Shown here piece by piece: positions 15,992-24,386 of a stretch of 64,000 nt of DNA. Numbering within the stretch: the stretch's first letter is position 1; every line of letters begins with the position of its first letter. Source of the stretch: DASZHJ01 sp035581425 (GTDB taxonomy: Bacteria; Pseudomonadota; Alphaproteobacteria; ATCC43930; CGMCC-115725); contig DATJVP010000114.1 of the NCBI GenBank assembly GCA_035581425.1, positions 15,311 through 79,310 of the forward strand. The letters are read 5' to 3'. The translations under genes were made by a program, and so were the position numbers. The notes beneath the pieces were generated by a model, which saw only the letters and a program-made list of their open reading frames with translations, ran no database searches and was not told the origin of the DNA.

Positions 15992-17197
15992 TCAGAAGAA
16001 TCCCTGATCCGCCTCGAGCCCGAAGAGGACCTTGCCGTAGCTCTCGAAGTGCGAGCGGCGCCCCTGCACCTGTTGGGCGACGGTGTGGATGTCGCGGAAG
16101 CGCCGCTCGAAGGCGTTGCTCGCGAAGATCGCAGTGGCGCCGGCGGCGTGATAGGCCCAATCCGCGACCGATTTCGCGCGCTGGATCGTGTACGTCGACG
16201 CGATGCGGATCGATAGGCGCTGATCGAGCGTGAGCCTGTTGCTGCGCTCGACTTCGCGCCAGACCTCCGAGAGCGCTCCCATGAGGTACATGCGGGCGCC
16301 GCGCAACTCTGCTTCGGCCTCGCCGACCTCGAGCTGCACCGATCCGCTGAGCGCCAGCGAGTGCTTGAAGCCCCGCGGCGTCTTCTCCCTCGCGAGTGCC
16401 ACGAAGGCGTCGAGCATACTGCGCGCAATCCCCAGTGCAACGCAGGCGAAGCCGCAGGCGAAGAGACTGAGCGTGCTCATCGCGTAAAGCGAGGCGTGAT
16501 AACGCCGCTCCGACGGGTCGTCGCGCGCGACGGAGTAGGCCCGCGGTACGAAGAGGCCTGAGATCGAATAGGCGTCGCTGCCGGTGCCGCGCAGCCCGAT
16601 CACGTCCCAGATGTCCTTGAACGGTGCCTTCGCCGCGGGAAGCAGCAGCGTGCGCATCTCCGGCGTGCCATCGGCCGCACGCCGCGGCGTTCCGTCCTCG
16701 CTGACGATCTGGGAGAGCGCGCCGAGCCAAGTCGCGTGCCGCCCGCCGCTCGCAAAGGAGAAACTGCCGGTCGCGCGGTAGCCGCCTTCGACCTCAACCG
16801 CCTTGGCGCCCGCGCCGGGGCCCCAGGCGATGAGGGCGCGGGGATCACGGCCGAAAATGTCCTCCGCCACCTCCGGCGCGAGGAAGGCGGCCACCATGGA
16901 CGAGACGTTGTTCTGGCACAGGACCCAGGCTGTGCTCGCATCGACCTTTGCGACGGCCTCGATGATGGAAACGAAGGTGAGGGGATCGGTCTCCTCGCCC
17001 TTGAAGGGTCGCGGCAGCAGCAGGCGGAAAAGCCGCGCCTCATGGAGCGCCGACACCAGCGCTGGCGGGAGCTTCCGCTCGGCCTCGATCTCATCCGCCG
17101 CCGCCGCGATCCGCGGCAGCAGAGCCGCGACGCGCTCGGGGACGGCCGTTGTTATGTCCGCGGATGCCGCGCGATCGCTTTCGGGCGGTGCGGTCAT
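15992..17197 (-). CDS. acyl-CoA-dehydrogenase-fold flavin monooxygenase (HpaH/HsaA/DszC type)
   Basis: 401 residues. Group D flavoprotein monooxygenase-like: N-terminal helical domain (ADEIEAERKLPPALVSALHE; LFRLLLPRPFKG), central beta domain (GGYRATGSFSFASGG, with DVIGLRGTGSDAYSISGLF), C-terminal helical domain (HAAGATAIFASNAFERRFRD, DIHTVAQQVQGRR). These enzymes hydroxylate phenols or related substrates using reduced flavin supplied by a separate reductase, which is not seen nearby. Start taken at 17197, giving an ATGA overlap with the upstream VOC gene; an ATG 12 bp further up is also possible. Next to a ring-cleavage-like dioxygenase, an aromatic substrate is plausible. Confidence 0.8.
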   Translation of the reverse strand: MTAPPESDRAASADITTAVPERVAALLPRIAAAADEIEAERKLPPALVSALHEARLFRLLLPRPFKGEETDPLTFVSIIEAVAKVDASTAWVLCQNNVSSMVAAFLAPEVAEDIFGRDPRALIAWGPGAGAKAVEVEGGYRATGSFSFASGGRHATWLGALSQIVSEDGTPRRAADGTPEMRTLLLPAAKAPFKDIWDVIGLRGTGSDAYSISGLFVPRAYSVARDDPSERRYHASLYAMSTLSLFACGFACVALGIARSMLDAFVALAREKTPRGFKHSLALSGSVQLEVGEAEAELRGARMYLMGALSEVWREVERSNRLTLDQRLSIRIASTYTIQRAKSVADWAYHAAGATAIFASNAFERRFRDIHTVAQQVQGRRSHFESYGKVLFGLEADQGFF

Positions 17198-18084
17198 GCC
17201 TGCGGCCACTCGCCGTAGGGCATCGCCGGGGGCCAGGCCTCGTGGCCCGCCGCGAAGGCGCGGTTGCTTTGCGCGGGGTTGCGGTTCACCAGCGGACGCG
17301 CATAGAGCGGATGGCGCATGCTGCGGATCTCGTGCTCGATCTCGAAGAGCTCCTTGCCGGTCGCGAGATCGATGATGCTCTGGAACCGGTATTGATGCTG
17401 GTCGCTCTCCTCCGTGACGAGCCCGCGCTCCAGGAGGCGCCGGTGCGGGCCGGAGAAATCGGCGATGTAAATCTGGATGTGGTGTCCGTCATAGGGCGGA
17501 GGCGGCCTGTCGGTCTCGCGGAAGACGAGGTCCTGGTCGGCGCCAACGGAGACGCGCGCGTGCGGTCCGAGCTCATCCTCGGCGACCGCAGCCTTTGCGT
17601 CGAGGATCTCCCGGTAGAAGCGCGCAATGCCCGCAACCGCTCCTGGCGCCACCTCGAATTCGACGTAGGGCATGCCGAGGGAGATGCGACCGAAACGCGC
17701 CTCGGGCTCGTGGCAGCGGATGCGGTTTCCCCAGGGTGAGGTCACGTCGACCCAGGCGTTGTGCTCGCGGAACTCGAAGCGCGTATCCGCAAGCGGCTTG
17801 CTCACGCGCGCGAGCCGCGCGAGCAGCGCCTCCCGGCTCGGCAGCACCAGCCCGACCCGCCCGCGCAGAACCTGCGCTTTGCCCGTCGGCAGGTGGAACT
17901 GGCTGCGCCCGACATTGATCCACATGTTGTCGGTGCTGGTCATGAGGTAGGGATCGCGCGTGAGGCCGAGACCCGTCACGTAGAACAAGGTCGAAAGCTG
18001 CTGGTCCGGGATCAGGACGTTGACGTGCTCGAGCCCGACGACATTGCCGAGATCCTCGGCCGCACGATCGTAGCGCTGCTGCAT
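17194..18084 (-). CDS. VOC-superfamily (extradiol-dioxygenase-like) protein
   Basis: 296 residues with two vicinal-oxygen-chelate modules. First module starts LEHVNVLIPDQQLSTLFY; second holds YVEFEVAPGA and GHHIQIYIADFSGPH, and FEIEHEIRS. Candidate metal ligands are the histidines in EHVNV and GHHIQ and a glutamate in FEIEHE, the 2-His-1-Glu set of extradiol dioxygenases, but their register is not proven. Its downstream partner is a flavin monooxygenase, as in many aromatic degradation operons. A role in ring cleavage is inference; glyoxalase-like or fosfomycin-type chemistry cannot be excluded. Confidence 0.7.
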   Translation of the reverse strand: MQQRYDRAAEDLGNVVGLEHVNVLIPDQQLSTLFYVTGLGLTRDPYLMTSTDNMWINVGRSQFHLPTGKAQVLRGRVGLVLPSREALLARLARVSKPLADTRFEFREHNAWVDVTSPWGNRIRCHEPEARFGRISLGMPYVEFEVAPGAVAGIARFYREILDAKAAVAEDELGPHARVSVGADQDLVFRETDRPPPPYDGHHIQIYIADFSGPHRRLLERGLVTEESDQHQYRFQSIIDLATGKELFEIEHEIRSMRHPLYARPLVNRNPAQSNRAFAAGHEAWPPAMPYGEWPQA

Positions 18085-18117
18085 GGGAGTCTCCGTCTTC
18101 CTGCCCCTGCGTCCATC

Positions 18118-19275
18118 TTAATGCCCCTGCGGCGGTCTGAGAACCGCCACCCCCGCGACCAGGAAGACGACCCCTGCCAACACCGGCAGCGAGGCCGCAA
18201 CGCTGCTCCCGGTCGCGTCCCAGATGACGCCTCCGATCAGCGACACCGCAAACGCGATCGAATGCCCGATCGCGAACATGCCCGCGGCAAGGCGGTGAAC
18301 GGTGTTGGGATCGCCGACGATCACCGGAAGTGCCAGCGTTAGGATCAGCGCGAATGCCGCGGTAAGCCCGATCAGGCCCGCGCCCGCTATCTCGGCCGCC
18401 GCGCCGCCCGCCGCGAAGAGTGCGAGGCCGAGCAGGCTACCGATCCCGGCCGCGACCAGCGGTGCTTTTCTACCGGAGAGGCGCTTCGCGAATAGCAAGA
18501 GCAGGATCGACGACGGAAGCTGCCCCACGTTGAGCGAAGTAAGACAGGGGCCAACGAGCTCCGGCGTGCCGGCCGCATAGAGGAAATCCGGCAGGAAGGC
18601 ATTGGCGCCGAAATAGATGGTCGCGCTCGCCGCGGAGAGCAGCCCGAGCGCCCAGGTGTTACGGTCCCGCAGATCCGGCCACCAGAGCCTCCCCGCTCGG
18701 GTGGGACGCGCGGTCTGCGGCCGAGCCGCTTCGGCGACGAGCGCCGCCGTCACCAGCACAGGCACGGCCCAGATGACAAAGCTCAGCGGCCAGCTTCCGC
18801 CCACGAGCGGCAGTAGCACTGGAAGCGTGAACGCGGCGGCGAGCGCTTCGCCGATCAGGAGGCCGTTGGCATAGACCGCGGTCGCAAGCCCCGCTCTGTC
18901 GCGGAACCAGTCGTTCACGAGCGAGGGCATGGCCGGCTGCATGATCGCGATCCCCGCGCCCATGACGAGCGTCATCCCGAAGAGCATCGGTATCGAGGGG
19001 CCGAAACCGCGGCAGGCCGAGCTCACGGCGACGGCGACGAGGCTCGCGACGAGCGTCCGCCGCGCCCCCAGGCGCGAGATCAGCAGCGCACCGGGAATTG
19101 CGACGATCGCGAAGAGCAGCACGGGCAAACCCGTGAGCACGGCGACCGCCTTCTCGCTCAGCTCGAGGTCGCGGTGGATGAGCGGCAGCACCGGCGGCAA
19201 CGCCAGAATGGTGAGGCGCAGGTCGATGCCCGCGAGCCAGAGCAGGAAGAGACGCCAGCAGTCGCGGGCCGCCAT
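18118..19275 (-). CDS. MFS transporter (CynX/NarK-like)
   Basis: 385 residues, about twelve membrane helices. Starts LFLLWLAGIDLRLTILALPP with the CynX-style first helix (VLPLIHRDLELSEKAVAVLT), loop 2-3 motif ISRLGARRTLVASL, and a mid-protein cytoplasmic loop AARPQTARPTRAGR. Likely imports the substrate degraded by the surrounding enzymes, or exports a product. Only 4 bp separate it from the SDR gene upstream and 33 bp from the VOC gene downstream. Confidence 0.82.
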   Translation of the reverse strand: MAARDCWRLFLLWLAGIDLRLTILALPPVLPLIHRDLELSEKAVAVLTGLPVLLFAIVAIPGALLISRLGARRTLVASLVAVAVSSACRGFGPSIPMLFGMTLVMGAGIAIMQPAMPSLVNDWFRDRAGLATAVYANGLLIGEALAAAFTLPVLLPLVGGSWPLSFVIWAVPVLVTAALVAEAARPQTARPTRAGRLWWPDLRDRNTWALGLLSAASATIYFGANAFLPDFLYAAGTPELVGPCLTSLNVGQLPSSILLLLFAKRLSGRKAPLVAAGIGSLLGLALFAAGGAAAEIAGAGLIGLTAAFALILTLALPVIVGDPNTVHRLAAGMFAIGHSIAFAVSLIGGVIWDATGSSVAASLPVLAGVVFLVAGVAVLRPPQGH

Positions 19276-19279
19276 CTCG

Positions 19280-20032
19280 TCAGGCGCCTAGGAGCTGTCC
19301 GCCGTCGACCGAGATCGTCTGTCCCGTAACCCAGCCCGCGAGCGGCGACGCCAGGAACAACACTACGCTCGCGACCTCCTCGGGTTTCCCCATCCGTCCG
19401 AAGGGAATGCTGCGGAAGGTGCGATCGTAGAGCGCGGTGTTCTGGGTCTTGCGCTGGTCCCAGACGCCACCCGGAAACTCGATGGAGCCCGGAGCCACGC
19501 AATTGACGCGCACGCCTTTGCGCGCGAGCTGCGCTGCCTGCGTCGTCGTGTACTGGACGAGCGCCGCCTTGACCGCGCCATAGGGCGCGCTCCGCGCGGA
19601 GGGGCGATAGGCGGCGATCGAGGAGATGTTGACGATATTGCCCTGCGCCTCCTCGAGGTGCGGCAGGGCCGCGCGAGAGGCACGCACTGTGCCCAGGAGA
19701 TCGACGTTGACGCTGAGCGCCCAGCCGAGCTCGTCGTCGCTCTGCCCAAAGCCCGAGGCGTTGTTGACGAGAACGTCGATCCCACCGAGTGCCGCCGCGG
19801 CCTCTCCGACGTAGCGCTCGATCGCGGCGGCATCACCGAGATCGCAGCTTCGGGCATGGACGGTGCCGCCATGGCGGCCGAGCTCGGATTTCGCCGCGGC
19901 AAGCGCCTCGGCCCCGCGCGCGCAGATGGAGACGGCAGCGCCCGCCTGGGCAAATCCGAGGGCAATCGATTTCCCGATCCCCCGGCTCCCGCCCGCGACG
20001 ACCACACGCTTGCCCCTGAAATCGAACGTCAT
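19280..20032 (-). CDS. short-chain dehydrogenase/reductase
   Basis: 250 residues, classical SDR. Nucleotide-binding GGSRGIG near residues 15-21, NNAS at about 90, catalytic Ser in NISSIAAY, Tyr/Lys in YGAVK, and the C-terminal cofactor-loop region GQTISVDGGQLLG. It should oxidise an alcohol or reduce a ketone with NAD(P). Start overlaps the stop of the CoA-transferase gene by 4 bp (ATGA). A much longer in-frame extension upstream was rejected because it lies antisense-like over the CoA-transferase gene and has no family features. Confidence 0.92.
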   Translation of the reverse strand: MTFDFRGKRVVVAGGSRGIGKSIALGFAQAGAAVSICARGAEALAAAKSELGRHGGTVHARSCDLGDAAAIERYVGEAAAALGGIDVLVNNASGFGQSDDELGWALSVNVDLLGTVRASRAALPHLEEAQGNIVNISSIAAYRPSARSAPYGAVKAALVQYTTTQAAQLARKGVRVNCVAPGSIEFPGGVWDQRKTQNTALYDRTFRSIPFGRMGKPEEVASVVLFLASPLAGWVTGQTISVDGGQLLGA

Positions 20033-21444
20033 ACTGGCTCCGGAGATTTCGTTGCGAAGGATGGCGGATGCGTTCCCAGCGGAACCGAGGGTCGCGTCCA
20101 GCGTGCGGGCGTCTCGGAAAGGATCGCCGCGTGCCGTACGGCCGTGATGCGGCCGAAACCGGACTCGGACTCCTCCAAGCAGTCGCGTACATCCTCGAAG
20201 CGCGGGTCGGCGCAGGAGAGACCTCCGGCGATGCGACCGAGGCCGCGGATCCAGCGCCCGGTCTGCGCAAGCGAGACGCGCACATGCCAGCTTCCGCCCT
20301 CGCGCGCGCGGTGGGCGAGCGCGGTCATGGCGCCGAAGGCCATGAGGTAGCCAGCGGCGTGGTCGAGTGCCTGGCAAGGAAGGGCCTTTGGCTCGGTGAT
20401 CCCCGCGGCCTCGGCCTCCGCTGCATTGAAGCCGCTCGCGGTCTGCACCAGGGAATCGAAGCCGCGTCGGCTCGCCCACGGCCCATCGCGCCCGTAAGCG
20501 GAGAGCGAGACGTAGACGATGCCGCGCCGCCGTTCGGCCACCTGCTCCGGTCCGAAACCCAGGCCCGCGATCGCGCCGGGTCGGTATCCCTGCACGAAGA
20601 CGTCGGCCTCTTGGAGGAGCGCTTGGAGTTGCCCGCGCCCTTCGGGCGCGCGCAAGTCGAGCGAGGTCGAGAGCTTGCCGCGGCCGGTGTCGATCACGAG
20701 CGGAGGAATGTTTGGGAGATGCGCGGCCGTCACCAGCAATACGTCCGCGCCATGCGCTGCAAGTGTGCGCCCGCAGACGGGCCCCGCGATGACGCGCGTG
20801 AGGTCGAGGACACGGATACCGCCGAGCGGCCGGTCGGCCGGCGGCAGCGGCGCAGGGGCGGCATCGCCGAGGCGCTCGATCGTGAGTACCGGCAGCGCCG
20901 CCACCGCTCGTCCCTGGGGATGCGCATCCCATTCCGCAAAGCTGCGCATCGCCGTCGCCACGAGCCCCGCCTCGGCCGCTGCGGTCTCCAGTGCCACCGC
21001 TTCCCAGCCCGCGAGCGCACGCTCGACCGAGGCGCGATCATGCTCGCAATGCAAGAGCTTAAGCATCCCGTCGCGATGATGCGGAAAATTCGTGTGCAGG
21101 CGCACCCAGTGGCCGTCGCCGCAGCGATAGGCTCCCGCAATCTTGTCCCAGGGCTCCGGCAGCGGCTTGTCCTCGACCCGGAGATAGCGCTCGCTGCGGA
21201 ATTCGACCGCCGCGCGGCGCATGTCGACGGCAACACGCTGTTGCCGTCCCGTGCGCAGGCGCCACAGTTCGGCGGACGCAAGCGCGGCCGCCGCGATGCT
21301 CGCCTGCGCCGCCGCGCCCACCGCGAAGGACGATGGCAGGACCGGATCGGCGCCGGTGAGCTCGACGGCGTCGAGCGCGGACTGAGGCTGGCCCGCGCCG
21401 CGCCAGAGCGCAGCTAGGGCATCGCGAGATCGCTGAGGTTCCAT
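20029..21444 (-). CDS. family III CoA-transferase (CaiB/BaiF) with permuted order
   Basis: 471 residues. The usual N-terminal signature of family III CoA-transferases appears only at about residue 215 (RPLGGIRVLDLTRVIAGP), followed by LVIDTGRGKLSTSLDLR, VFVQGYRPGAIAGLGFG and VYVSLSAYGRDGPW. The first 200 residues look like the C-terminal half of the family (RRAAVEFRSERYLRV; WVRLHTNFPHHRDGML; EWDAHPQGRAVAALP). This order occurs in a subfamily I recall from alphaproteobacteria. Role: moving CoA between acids, or a non-catalytic relative. Start at 21444 (MEPQRSRDALAALW) rather than the upstream extension, which is not protein-like. First gene of the five-gene operon. Confidence 0.82.
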   Translation of the reverse strand: MEPQRSRDALAALWRGAGQPQSALDAVELTGADPVLPSSFAVGAAAQASIAAAALASAELWRLRTGRQQRVAVDMRRAAVEFRSERYLRVEDKPLPEPWDKIAGAYRCGDGHWVRLHTNFPHHRDGMLKLLHCEHDRASVERALAGWEAVALETAAAEAGLVATAMRSFAEWDAHPQGRAVAALPVLTIERLGDAAPAPLPPADRPLGGIRVLDLTRVIAGPVCGRTLAAHGADVLLVTAAHLPNIPPLVIDTGRGKLSTSLDLRAPEGRGQLQALLQEADVFVQGYRPGAIAGLGFGPEQVAERRRGIVYVSLSAYGRDGPWASRRGFDSLVQTASGFNAAEAEAAGITEPKALPCQALDHAAGYLMAFGAMTALAHRAREGGSWHVRVSLAQTGRWIRGLGRIAGGLSCADPRFEDVRDCLEESESGFGRITAVRHAAILSETPARWTRPSVPLGTHPPSFATKSPEPV

Positions 21445-22033
21445 GGCAATTGCAGATCCGAGCCTAACCCAGAGGCGCATCGATGGCGATAGCGCGGCAG
21501 AAATGCGTGGTCGCGCAATGCAACTATCCACATTTCTCCCACAAGTTTCTCGCGTTCCCCCGCAGATTCGAATTGCGATGCGCTTTGACACAGCGCTAGC
21601 CTTGATGTGTCGGGACCGGCAGGCCTCACGGGGCTCAAGGAACCGGCGAAGGGCGAGAGCCCAGCGGCTCCAGTCGTCATGGAGATGGCCAGAGTGGTGA
21701 TTGGCCAGAAAGGGGATGACACCTCGATAATCACTCCAAGCCTGGACTCGGTCTCTGTGCGGCGACATGCGGCCTCGTAAGGGTTGTACTATCCGCATAC
21801 ATCGGGTGGCCTGCGGTCGTAAGGTTGCAGGCTGAACAGGTCGGTGGTCCGGTACCGTTAAGTGGTCCTGGTTAGTCCCGGTAGCCCCGGATAGGAGGAC
21901 GCTCCGAACCTAGCCATCCGCTCCGAACGTCTGAGACACGCCCGATTAGGAGCAATCCTTCTGCGAAGCGATCTCAGCCAAGGGCGAGACAGGGGAAACC
22001 CTCTCTCGCCCGCATGGCTTTTATAGGGTACTT
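21445..22033. other. 589-bp gap, lower GC, no recognisable gene
   Basis: Visibly less GC-rich than its surroundings. Open frames exist on both strands (up to about 118 codons continuing the CoA-transferase frame) but none resembles a protein, and the frames differ in codon habit from neighbours. Contains short near-repeats (GCTCCGAAC twice, around 21900-21930) and ends in the hairpin described separately. It may be a decayed mobile element or an RNA-bearing region; nothing decisive is visible. Confidence 0.4.
21977..22018 (+). promoter_or_regulatory. strong hairpin with GAAA tetraloop upstream of DoxX gene
   Basis: Nested inverted repeat: GCCA ... TGGC outside, GGGCGAGA pairing TCTCGCCC, a C:C mismatch, then AGGG pairing CCCT around a GAAA (GNRA-type) loop. 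The stem ends 15 bp before the GTG start of the DoxX-like gene and lacks a clean T-run, so it looks more like a leader/5'-UTR structure than a terminator. Confidence 0.55.
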
Positions 22034-22453
22034 GTGATTTCGATGCTCGAGCGATGGTTCGATCGAGGCCGGGACGTGGCGCTGTTCCTGGCGCGTCTCG
22101 CGCTCTCCGCGATCTTCATCCCCAGCGGCTTCTCGAAGCTCCTGCACCTCGAGGCCTTTGCGCGAAGCCTCACCGCGCGCGGGGTGCCCGGTGGCACGGC
22201 GATCGCTTTTCTCGCGGCGGCCGTGGAATTCTTCGGCGGCCTCGCGATCGCGCTCGGATTTAGGGTGCGCTGGAGCGCGCTCCTGATGCTTGCGTTCACG
22301 ATTGTTGCGGCATTGGTCTCGCACCGCTTCTGGAATTTCGCGGACGGCGAGCGCACGATGCAATACATACAATTCATGAAGAACCTCGCGATCGCCGGCG
22401 GCTTCCTTGCCGTCGCTGTAGCGGGTGCAGGACGGTTCCGCATCGGTCGCTAG
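22034..22453 (+). CDS. DoxX-family membrane protein
   Basis: 139 residues with four membrane helices: VALFLARLALSAIFIPSGFS, TAIAFLAAAVEFFGGLAIAL, LLMLAFTIVAALVSHRFW and NLAIAGGFLAVAVAG. The RLxLxxIFxxSGFxKL pattern in helix 1 and the short acidic loop before the last helix are typical of DoxX/SURF4-like proteins, which are linked to oxidoreductase complexes or redox/sulfur stress. GTG at 22034 has AGGG upstream; ATG at 22043 is an alternative. The hairpin upstream may control it. Confidence 0.85.
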   Translation: MISMLERWFDRGRDVALFLARLALSAIFIPSGFSKLLHLEAFARSLTARGVPGGTAIAFLAAAVEFFGGLAIALGFRVRWSALLMLAFTIVAALVSHRFWNFADGERTMQYIQFMKNLAIAGGFLAVAVAGAGRFRIGR

Positions 22454-22615
22454 CGATCCCCGGGCGTCTTAGTGCGCGGCAAGTGACCTCGATAGGGGCG
22501 TGTCTGCAGTTTGGCCCGGGCGATCCACACGCCGGCCCCTTATTGGCAGGAAAGCCGTAGTATTCCTGATGGGCGGTCGCTGACCGCTGCGACCACCAAC
22601 CTGGGGAGCACGCAG

Positions 22616-22993
22616 ATGGACTCTTTCGATGCCGGCCTCAAGATGCGCATGAAGGTGTTGGGCGAGGCGCATGTGAAGCGCTCGCTCGCGGACGTCGACG
22701 ATTTCAACCGCGACCTGCAGCAGCTTGTAACGGGTTTCGGTTGGGGCCAGATCTGGACGCGCCCGGGGCTCTCGCTGCGCGAGCGCAGCGTTCTCAACCT
22801 CGGCATGCTGACGGCGCTCAATCGTCCGCATGAGTTCAAGGTCCATGTCCGCGGCGCGCTCAACAATGGAGTGACGCGCGAGGAGATCCGCGAGGTCCTG
22901 CTGCAGACGGCGCTCTATTGCGGCTTCCCCGCGGCGATCGAGGCCTTCCGTCTCGCGCGCGAGGTATTCAAGGACATCGACGGGAAGGGCTGA
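22616..22993 (+). CDS. carboxymuconolactone decarboxylase family protein
   Basis: 125 residues, all-helical CMD fold: WGQIWTRPGLSLRERSVLNL, then LTALNRPHEFKVHVRGALNN, and VTREEIREVLLQTALYCGFP. The HVRGALNNG(V)TREEI block is the family signature shared with PcaC of the beta-ketoadipate pathway. No other pca genes are nearby, so the real substrate may differ. Start at the ATG preceded by GGGGAG; a longer in-frame extension lacks similarity. A PrpD-like gene follows after 10 bp. Confidence 0.87.
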   Translation: MDSFDAGLKMRMKVLGEAHVKRSLADVDDFNRDLQQLVTGFGWGQIWTRPGLSLRERSVLNLGMLTALNRPHEFKVHVRGALNNGVTREEIREVLLQTALYCGFPAAIEAFRLAREVFKDIDGKG

Positions 22994-23003
22994 GCCGCGC
23001 GAC

Positions 23004-24365
23004 ATGACGCAATCCAGCGTCTCCGAGAAGCTGGCCCACGGGATCGCTTCGCTCTCCCCGAACGCGCTTCCGCCGCGGCTCTACGAGGTGGCGGAGGACC
23101 TCGTCCTCGACGTCGCGGGCCTCTGTATCGCCGCGCGCGGGACGGACTACGTCCGCGCGGCGCTCACGGCGACGACGGGATCGGGGCGCACGACTGCGAT
23201 CGGCCACGCGCGCACCCTCGATTGCGCCGCGAGCGCTCTCGTCAACGGCACCGCCGCACATGGCGAGGATTTCGACGATACATTCGAGGGCGGGCCGGTT
23301 CATGCGGGCGCGCCGGTCGTGCCGGCGGTGCTCGCGATGGCGGAGGAATTCGGCTGCGACGGCGCCGCGGTCCTCAAGGGGATCGTCGTTGGTGTCGAGA
23401 CCATCTGTCGCCTCAGCACCGTGGCGCCAAAGCTCGTGCACAAAGCGGGCTTCCATCCAACGGCAGTCTTCGGGACCATGGCCGCCGCGGCCGCGGCCGG
23501 CGCCACGCTCGGGCTCGACGCGCCGCGGATCGCGCATGCCCTTGGCGTCGCTGGCAGCATGGCCGGCGGCATCATCGAGTATCTCGCGGACGGCGCTTGG
23601 ACGAAGCGGCTTCATCCGGGCTGGGCGGCGCAGTCCGGCATTCGCGCGGCGCTCTTGGCTCGGCACGGTTTCGTGGGGCCGCGCACGGTCTTCGAGGGGA
23701 CGCACGGGCTTTTCCAGGGCTTTGCGCATACGAGCGCGGGCGATTGGAACGCGCTCCTGGGGGATTTCGGCAGCCGCTGGGCGGCGGAGACGCTCGCCTT
23801 CAAGCCCTTTGCCTGCGGGACGATGACCCATCCCTACATCGACTGCGCCATTCGCCTCGCGAAGCGGGGCATCGCCATGGAGGCGATCGACTCCATCACC
23901 TGCGAGGTCGCGGAGGGCACAGTGCATCGGCTCTGGGAGCCGCTGGCGGCGAAGCATGCGCCGCCGAACGCCTACGCCGCCAAGTTCAGCACTCCCTTCT
24001 GCATCGCCGCAGGTTTCATCCTGGGAGACGCGGGCCTCGCGGCCTTCACGGAGGCGACCGCGCGCGATCCCCGCCTGCGCGCGCTCGCGGCCAAGGTGCG
24101 CTACGAGATCGATCCCGCAAATCCCTATCCCCGAGAATTCACCGGCCATCTTCTCGTGCGGCTGGCAGACGGCACGGTCGTCGAGGAGCGGCAGCCGCAT
24201 CTCCGTGGCGGCGCGCACGAGCCGCTGTCGCGCGCGGCCATCGAGGCGAAGTTCTTTGCGAACGCGGCCTTCGGGGGCTGGTCGCGCGCCAAGGCCGAGA
24301 CGGCGCGCGAGCGCCTAAGCCGGCTTTTCACGGGCCCACTCGACCTCACCGCACTCCGCGACTGA
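23004..24365 (+). CDS. MmgE/PrpD family protein (first copy)
   Basis: 453 residues, full length. Family landmarks: VNGTAAHGEDFDDTFEGG (His/Asp-rich active region near 75-95), HKAGFHPTAVFGTMAAAAAA, GVAGSMAGGIIEYLADGAWT, KRLHPGWAAQSGIRAALLA, and CGTMTHPYIDCAIRLAK. Members include 2-methylcitrate dehydratase, cis-aconitate decarboxylase and isomerases, so substrate is open. It is likely co-transcribed with the CMD gene. A second, divergent member is at 56796. Confidence 0.9.
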   Translation: MTQSSVSEKLAHGIASLSPNALPPRLYEVAEDLVLDVAGLCIAARGTDYVRAALTATTGSGRTTAIGHARTLDCAASALVNGTAAHGEDFDDTFEGGPVHAGAPVVPAVLAMAEEFGCDGAAVLKGIVVGVETICRLSTVAPKLVHKAGFHPTAVFGTMAAAAAAGATLGLDAPRIAHALGVAGSMAGGIIEYLADGAWTKRLHPGWAAQSGIRAALLARHGFVGPRTVFEGTHGLFQGFAHTSAGDWNALLGDFGSRWAAETLAFKPFACGTMTHPYIDCAIRLAKRGIAMEAIDSITCEVAEGTVHRLWEPLAAKHAPPNAYAAKFSTPFCIAAGFILGDAGLAAFTEATARDPRLRALAAKVRYEIDPANPYPREFTGHLLVRLADGTVVEERQPHLRGGAHEPLSRAAIEAKFFANAAFGGWSRAKAETARERLSRLFTGPLDLTALRD

Positions 24366-24386
24366 GGAATTGGCCGCAAGTTTCGG

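Noticed and set aside
20033..20932. Long N-terminal extension of the SDR gene
   Set aside because: Lies wholly over the CoA-transferase gene in another frame, Arg-rich without SDR features; the ATGA start at 20032 is the natural one.
21445..21798. N-terminal extension of the CoA-transferase frame
   Set aside because: No similarity to the family, different codon habit, lower GC; the ATG at 21444 starts the conserved part.
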